Positions 35,189-39,746 of a DNA stretch of 39,746 nt are shown here, piece after piece. Origin of the DNA: Alphaproteobacteria bacterium (GTDB lineage Bacteria > Pseudomonadota > Alphaproteobacteria > Bin95). The translations under genes and the position numbers were made by a program. The DNA lies in NCBI GenBank assembly GCA_022822125.1, contig JAJECF010000230.1, positions 1-39,746 on the forward strand, in the 5' to 3' direction. Each line of letters starts with the position of its first letter. The stretch's first letter is position 1. The notes beneath the pieces were generated by a model, which worked only from the letters and a program-made list of their open reading frames with translations, was not told the origin of the DNA and did no database searches.

Positions 35189-35893
35189 TCAGCCGGAATG
35201 TGAAGCCGCGCCGCCCGACGCCCGGAACCCCGTCGCCACCAGGTAGAGTTCCGAGGACTCCTTGCGGCTCGCATCCGGTTTCGCATGGCGCACAAAGGCG
35301 AAGTCTTTCTTCAACTCATTCAGAAGATCATGGTGCATACCGCCCTGAAAAATCTTGACAACGAAAATGCCGTCCGGCCGTAGAAGGCGGCGCGCGGCGT
35401 CATATGCCAGCTCGGCAAGCGCGGCGATGCGCAACCGATCGGTCGCCGCGTGGCCGGTCGTGCGCGGAGCCATGTCGCTCAGCACGATATCGGCGCCGTC
35501 CGGCAGGGCGGCGCCGAGTCGCGCAGGCGCGTCGGCCTCCTCAAGGTCCAGCAGCAGGAAGACGGTGCCGGGTACCGGCTCCATCGGCTGCAGGTCCACC
35601 GCGACCACCTTCCCGCCCGCGCGCGCCGCCGCCACTTGCGTCCATCCGCCGGGCGCCGCGCCGAGGTCCAGCACCGCGCTGCCCGGCTTCAGCAGGCGGA
35701 AGCGGTCGTCGAGCTGCATCAGCTTGAAGGCCGCGCGGGACCGCAGGCCCTGCCGTTTCGCCTCCGCCACATAGGAATCGCTGATCTGGCGCTGCAACCA
35801 GCGGGCGGACGCCGTCTTGCGCCCTTTCGCAGTGCGCAGTCGGGCCTTCGGTTTGGCCTGCCGGCCCGGCCGCGAGCGGGGAGGCCGGCTCAC
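35189..35893 (-). CDS. rlmE: 23S rRNA 2'-O-methyltransferase (FtsJ/RrmJ)
   Basis: Methylates U2552 of 23S rRNA. 234 aa with a basic N-terminal tail. The K-D-K-E tetrad is visible: Lys in RSRAAFKLMQLD, Asp in DIVLSDMAPRTTGH, Lys in FVVKIFQGG, Glu in ESSELYLVATGF. SAM motif AVLDLGAAPGGWTQVAA. ATG overlaps the stop of the upstream ppx/gppA gene (ATGA). Confidence 0.95.
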   Translation of the reverse strand: MSRPPRSRPGRQAKPKARLRTAKGRKTASARWLQRQISDSYVAEAKRQGLRSRAAFKLMQLDDRFRLLKPGSAVLDLGAAPGGWTQVAAARAGGKVVAVDLQPMEPVPGTVFLLLDLEEADAPARLGAALPDGADIVLSDMAPRTTGHAATDRLRIAALAELAYDAARRLLRPDGIFVVKIFQGGMHHDLLNELKKDFAFVRHAKPDASRKESSELYLVATGFRASGGAASHSG

Positions 35894-36897
35894 GCCGTCC
35901 CGCCGTCACTCGCGATCAGGCGGAACAGAATGCCCTCGCGCACGCCCCGGTCGGCAACCCGGATCGAGCCTACGGGCCACATCCGGCAGATCGCCTGGAG
36001 AATGGCGCAGCCGCCGACAACCATGTCCGCCCGTTCACGGCCGATACAGGGCAGCCGCGCCCTGCCCTTCCGGTCCAGCCGGCGCAGGGTGGCGGACACG
36101 GCGTCGAGGTCGTCGAAGCCGAGCGAACATCCATCCACAAGATCGCGGCGATAGCGGGCAAGGCCGAGATGCAGCCCGGCAACGATCGTCACCGGGCCGG
36201 ACGTGCCCAGCATCTGCACCCGGCCCGCCGCCACGGCGGCGGAAATCCCGTTCGCCTCGTCGAAGCGGCGCAGCCAGGGCGCCACAGCCTGCGTCATCGC
36301 CCGGTAGGCGCGGTCCGAAATCCGGTCCGAGCCGAAGGCTTCGGCCATGCGGGCCACGCCCCAGGGCAGCGAAATCGTGTCCAGCAGCCGGGCGCGCCCC
36401 CGGCCCGCAACCGCCAGCCACATAAGCTCGCTGCTGCCCCCGCCGATATCGAACACCAGCGCCCGCCTCCGACCCGGGTCGAGCAGCGGCGCACATCCCG
36501 CCGCTGCCAGCGCCGCTTCCTCCCGCGCGCCGATGATCTCCAGCCGAACGCCTGTCTCGCGTTCGACCCGCTCCACGAAACCGGCGCAATTGGCGGCCCG
36601 GCGGCAGGCGTCGGTCGCGACGGAACGCATTCGCGTAACCCCCCGGCGCGCGATCTTGCCCGCGCAGACATCCAGGGCCCGGATGGTGCGCTCGATGGCC
36701 CTCTCCGAAAGCAGGCCGGTGCTCTGCAGTCCTTCGCCCAGCCGGACAATGCGCGAAAAGCTGTCGAGCACATCGAAGCCGCGGTCCGACGGGCGCACGA
36801 CGAGCAATCGGCAGTTATTGGTGCCGAGATCGAGCGCCGCATAGACCGGTCCTTCGGTTTGCCGCCCCGTTTGCTGCCGCCGCATCGCCATTCGCAT
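35890..36897 (-). CDS. Ppx/GppA family phosphatase
   Basis: 335-aa exopolyphosphatase / guanosine pentaphosphatase family protein of the actin-like ATPase fold. Phosphate-1 motif YAALDLGTNNCRLLVV near residue 19, VATDACRRAANCAGFVERVERETG, IIGAREEAALAAAG and phosphate-2 ALVFDIGGGSSELMW near 145. The C-terminal HD-like domain of long Ppx proteins is absent; this short form next to rlmE is usual in Alphaproteobacteria. Start ATG 36897 (MRMAMRRQ) is approximate, with in-frame ATGs at 36891 and 36885. Divergent from prpE. Confidence 0.9.
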   Translation of the reverse strand: MRMAMRRQQTGRQTEGPVYAALDLGTNNCRLLVVRPSDRGFDVLDSFSRIVRLGEGLQSTGLLSERAIERTIRALDVCAGKIARRGVTRMRSVATDACRRAANCAGFVERVERETGVRLEIIGAREEAALAAAGCAPLLDPGRRRALVFDIGGGSSELMWLAVAGRGRARLLDTISLPWGVARMAEAFGSDRISDRAYRAMTQAVAPWLRRFDEANGISAAVAAGRVQMLGTSGPVTIVAGLHLGLARYRRDLVDGCSLGFDDLDAVSATLRRLDRKGRARLPCIGRERADMVVGGCAILQAICRMWPVGSIRVADRGVREGILFRLIASDGGTA

Positions 36898-37017
36898 TGC
36901 AGCCGCATGATAGCGGGAATGCGCGAAGATTGCTGTCCCGCGACCGGGCGGCGTCGGCTTTCGCCTGCGTCGCCGAGGTGCTATCCAACGGGCCCCAGCG
37001 GAAGTGGAGGGACCGTC

Positions 37018-38928
37018 ATGGCCGGAGCATATGAGACCGCGTTCCGCCGCTCGCTCGACGAGCGCGAGGCGTTCTGGGCGGAAGCCGCCGCCGACCTGCA
37101 CTGGTACAAGGCTCCGACGCAAATCCTCGAAACGGACTCCACCCCCGCCGGGCGCTGGTTCGCGGACGGCGTGACCAATACCTGCTTCAACGCTCTAGAC
37201 CGGCATGTCGAGGCGGGACGGGGCGACCAGGCGGCAATGATCTACGACAGCCCGGTGACCGGCACGGTCCGCTCCTTCAGCTATAGCGAACTGCGGGACG
37301 CCGTGGCCATATTCGCCGGGGCGCTCAGGAGCCGGGGCGTCGGCAAGGGCGACCGGGTCGTCATATACATGCCGATGATCCCGGAGACGGCGGTCGCGAT
37401 GCTCGCCTGCGCCAGGCTCGGGGCGGTGCATTCCGTGGTCTTCGGCGGCTTCGCCTCGAACGAGCTTGCGGTCCGCATAGACGACAGCGCCTGCAAGGCG
37501 GTGATCGCGGCGTCCTGCGGCATCGAGCCGGGCCGGGTGGTGGAATACAAGCCGCTGCTCGACGGGGCCATCGAGCTGGCCGAACACAAACCCGAATTCT
37601 GCGTCGTCGTCCAGCGGCCCGAATGCCAAGCCTCCATGGTCGAGGGGCGCGATGTGGACTGGCTCGAGGCGGTGGCCGACGCCGAGCCGGCGGATTGCGT
37701 GCCGGTGAGCGCGCTGGACCCGCTCTACGTCCTCTATACTTCCGGCACGACCGGCCAGCCGAAAGGCGTGGTGCGGGACAATGGCGGCCATATGGTCGCG
37801 CTGCACTGGACCATGAAGAACGTCTATGGCGTCGAGCCCGGCGAGGTCTTCTGGGCCGCGTCCGATGTCGGCTGGGTCGTCGGCCATTCCTACATCGTCT
37901 ATGCGCCGCTGCTTGCCGGCAACACGGCCATCCTGTTCGAGGGCAAGCCGGTCGGCACGCCGGACGCCGGCGTCTATTGGCGCATCATCGAGCAGCACAA
38001 GGTCGCCGCGCTGTTCACCGCGCCCACGGCCTTCCGGGCCATCCGCCGGGACGACCCGGAGGCGAAGCTGCTTCAGGGGCGCGACCTCGCGCATTTCCGG
38101 ACGCTCTTCCTCGCCGGTGAGCGCAGCGACCCGGACACGCTGAAATGGGCCGAGGACATTCTGGACCGCCCGGTGATCGACCACTGGTGGCAGACCGAGA
38201 CGGGCTGGCCCATGTGCGCCAACTGCATCGGCATCGAGCTCCTGCCCGTCAAGCACGGCTCGCCGACGCGCCCCGTGCCGGGCTGGGACCTGCGCGTGGT
38301 GGACGACAGCAATGAGGAAGTGCCCGCCGGGACCATCGGGGCGCTGGTGGTGAAGACGCCCATGCCTCCGGGCTCCTTCCCGACGCTCTGGAACGCGCAT
38401 GAGCGCTATCTGGACACCTACTTCACCGAGTTCCCCGGCTACTACAAGACGGCGGACGCCGGCTATATCGACGATGAGGGCTACGCCTACATCATGGCGC
38501 GCACCGACGACATCATTAACGTCGCAGGCCACCGGCTTTCAACGGGCGCGATGGAAGAGGTGCTGGCCGCGCACAACGATGTGGCGGAATGCGCCGTCAT
38601 CGGCGTGGCAGACCAGTTGAAGGGCCAGATTCCCGTAGGTTTCCTGGTGCTGAAGGCGGGCGTCAACCGTCCCTTGAGCGAAATCGAGACGGAGGTCGTT
38701 GCGCTTGTGCGCCGGCGGATCGGCCCGGTCGCGGCGTTCAAGACGGCCGTCGTGGTCGAGCGGCTGCCGAAGACGCGCTCCGGCAAGATCCTGCGCGGCA
38801 CGATGCAGAAGGTCGCCGACCGGGAAACCTGGAGAATGCCGGCGACCATCGACGACCCCGAGATCATGGCGGAGATCGAGTCCGCGCTGAAACAGGTCGG
38901 CTATGCCGGCGGCGCGGCGTCGCCGTAG
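37018..38928 (+). CDS. prpE: Propionyl-CoA synthetase (acyl-CoA synthetase)
   Basis: 636-aa adenylate-forming enzyme: propionate + ATP + CoA to propionyl-CoA. Motifs: VLYTSGTTGQPKGVVRDNGGH (P-loop like), DHWWQTETGWPMC, YYKTADAGYIDDEGYAYIMARTDDIINVAGHRLS, and the acetylatable Lys of KTRSGKILRGTM. The ACSS3/PrpE-type sequence around VRDNGGHMVAL distinguishes it from AcsA. Start ATG 37018 with GTGGAGGG upstream. Its product feeds the same C3/C4 acyl-CoA pools as ccr. Confidence 0.9.
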   Translation: MAGAYETAFRRSLDEREAFWAEAAADLHWYKAPTQILETDSTPAGRWFADGVTNTCFNALDRHVEAGRGDQAAMIYDSPVTGTVRSFSYSELRDAVAIFAGALRSRGVGKGDRVVIYMPMIPETAVAMLACARLGAVHSVVFGGFASNELAVRIDDSACKAVIAASCGIEPGRVVEYKPLLDGAIELAEHKPEFCVVVQRPECQASMVEGRDVDWLEAVADAEPADCVPVSALDPLYVLYTSGTTGQPKGVVRDNGGHMVALHWTMKNVYGVEPGEVFWAASDVGWVVGHSYIVYAPLLAGNTAILFEGKPVGTPDAGVYWRIIEQHKVAALFTAPTAFRAIRRDDPEAKLLQGRDLAHFRTLFLAGERSDPDTLKWAEDILDRPVIDHWWQTETGWPMCANCIGIELLPVKHGSPTRPVPGWDLRVVDDSNEEVPAGTIGALVVKTPMPPGSFPTLWNAHERYLDTYFTEFPGYYKTADAGYIDDEGYAYIMARTDDIINVAGHRLSTGAMEEVLAAHNDVAECAVIGVADQLKGQIPVGFLVLKAGVNRPLSEIETEVVALVRRRIGPVAAFKTAVVVERLPKTRSGKILRGTMQKVADRETWRMPATIDDPEIMAEIESALKQVGYAGGAASP

Positions 38929-38973
38929 GTCCCGATCAGAGATGTTTGCGTGTCCTTGTACCGAGCCCCCTAT

Positions 38974-39059
38974 CGTCATGCCCGGACTTGTTCCGGGCAT
39001 CTCCCTTGGCGCAGATGCGGCCGGGGAAGTGGATGGCCGGAACAAGTCCGGCCATGACG
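38974..39059. repeat. Inverted repeat element (REP-like)
   Basis: Left arm 38974-39002 (CGTCATGCCCGGACTTGTTC...) and right arm 39031-39059 are reverse complements with two mismatches, and each arm is itself a short dyad (CCGGA-cttgt-TCCGG). This is a common alphaproteobacterial intergenic palindromic unit. It lies between prpE and the glutaryl-CoA dehydrogenase gene and could act as a bidirectional hairpin. Confidence 0.8.
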
Positions 39060-39158
39060 GCGGGGTTGCCGAAGCGAAGAAGCCGCACACCCCTATCGAA
39101 ATCATGCGAATTTCTGACCCACGACACTAGCTCCAACCCCTTACCGGAAGAGCATCCG

Positions 39159-39746
39159 ATGCCCGATTCCATGAAACAGAAGCGCGCCTCCTTCGTGTGG
39201 GAGGACCCGTTCCTGCTCGGAGACCAGCTCGACGAGGACGAGCGGCTGGTGAGCGAGACCGCGCGGCGCTTCGTCGCCGACACGCTGGCGCCCGGCGTGC
39301 GCGACGCCAACCGCAACGAGACCTTCGACCCGGCCCTGATGAAGGCTTACGGAGAGGCCGGGTTCCTCGGCGTCGGGCTCGACGGCTATGGCTGCCCCGG
39401 CGGCAGTTCCGTCATGTACGGGCTGATCGCGCGCGAGGTGGAGCGCTGCGACAGCTCCTACCGCTCGGCGATGAGCGTGCAGTCCTCGCTGGTGATGTTC
39501 CCGATCCACAGCTACGGCTCGGAAGCCCAGAAGGAGAAATACCTCCCGAAGCTGGCGTCCGGCGAGTGGATCGGCGCGTTCGGCCTGACCGAGCCGGACC
39601 ACGGCTCCGACGCCGGCGGGCTGACGACGCGCGCCCGCAAGGTCTCCGGCGGCTACCGCCTTACCGGCGCGAAAATGTGGATCACGCAGGCCAATATCGC
39701 CGATGTCTTCGTCATCTGGGCCAAGGACGATGAGGATGTCATTCGC
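39159..39746 (+). CDS. gcdH: Glutaryl-CoA dehydrogenase, 5' part (runs off window)
   Basis: First 196 residues of an acyl-CoA dehydrogenase; the end is beyond the window. It matches human and bacterial glutaryl-CoA dehydrogenase closely: FVWEDPFLL, DANRNETFDPALM, GYGCPGGSSVMYGLIAREVERCDSSYRSAMSVQSSLVM, FGLTEPDHGSDAGG, AKMWITQANIADVFVIWAK. The enzyme oxidises and decarboxylates glutaryl-CoA to crotonyl-CoA (lysine, tryptophan and aromatic catabolism), which is the substrate of ccr upstream. The catalytic Glu is outside the window. ATG 39159 preceded by GGAAGAG. Confidence 0.9.
   Translation, partial: MPDSMKQKRASFVWEDPFLLGDQLDEDERLVSETARRFVADTLAPGVRDANRNETFDPALMKAYGEAGFLGVGLDGYGCPGGSSVMYGLIAREVERCDSSYRSAMSVQSSLVMFPIHSYGSEAQKEKYLPKLASGEWIGAFGLTEPDHGSDAGGLTTRARKVSGGYRLTGAKMWITQANIADVFVIWAKDDEDVIR

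Overview
The window is GC-rich, densely packed bacterial chromosome. It looks alphaproteobacterial: gyrA is followed by coaD, there is a murA-hisD-UPF0262-LMW phosphatase-maf-RNase E/G-yacG string, a crotonyl-CoA carboxylase/reductase of the ethylmalonyl-CoA type, a propionyl-CoA synthetase, and dispersed palindromic repeats of the kind common in that class. I cannot fix the genus. Nearly all DNA is coding; the three larger gaps (1-774, about 15453-16262, 20260-20749) hold repeats and regulatory-looking DNA.

Layout. (1) 775-10932 is a catabolic island: a TRAP transporter operon (dctP-dctQ-dctM, +) converges on a minus-strand operon of a racemase/decarboxylase-fold protein, hyuA and hyuB, and a class IV aminotransferase plus an FAD-dependent oxidoreductase diverge from it. 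Together they suggest import and breakdown of a small acidic or N-containing ring compound; the substrate is not determined. (2) 11180-15086 is housekeeping: ssb, gyrA, coaD, tRNA-Lys. (3) 15201-16541 holds a small membrane-anchored protein, a repeat-rich gap and a DUF1971 cupin. (4) 16545-20145 (minus) is an acyl-CoA dehydrogenase - DUF1028 - Cys/Met PLP enzyme operon, preceded by tRNA-Gln. (5) 20750-23609 has ccr with a tiny coupled membrane ORF, a methyltransferase, an enoyl-CoA hydratase-like protein and tRNA-Thr. (6) 23658-30076 is a tightly overlapping plus-strand operon: small basic protein, murA, hisG, hisD, UPF0262, LMW phosphatase, maf, RNase E/G, yacG. (7) 30173-33187 is a GlcD-type oxidase, class II aldolase and SMP-30 lactonase operon behind a perfect palindrome. 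(8) 33184-36897 (minus) has GNAT, guaB, rlmE and ppx/gppA. (9) 37018 to the end has prpE and a glutaryl-CoA dehydrogenase cut by the window edge.

The most unusual signal is a pair of diverged non-coding elements (457-641 and 20349-20643) upstream of the TRAP operon and of ccr. They share four ordered blocks, ending in a 79-bp gapless block (65/79 identical by hand) that contains four heptamers CATGACA (one degenerate in copy A) at an exact 10-bp period, an arrangement resembling tandem sites of OmpR/PhoB-family regulators. Other points are a MurA with Asp in place of the fosfomycin-target Cys, a Ccr with Gln in place of the CO2-pocket Glu, a racemase-fold enzyme with neither catalytic Cys, and an enoyl-CoA hydratase homologue that lacks one catalytic Glu and whose 3' end lies inside a tRNA gene.
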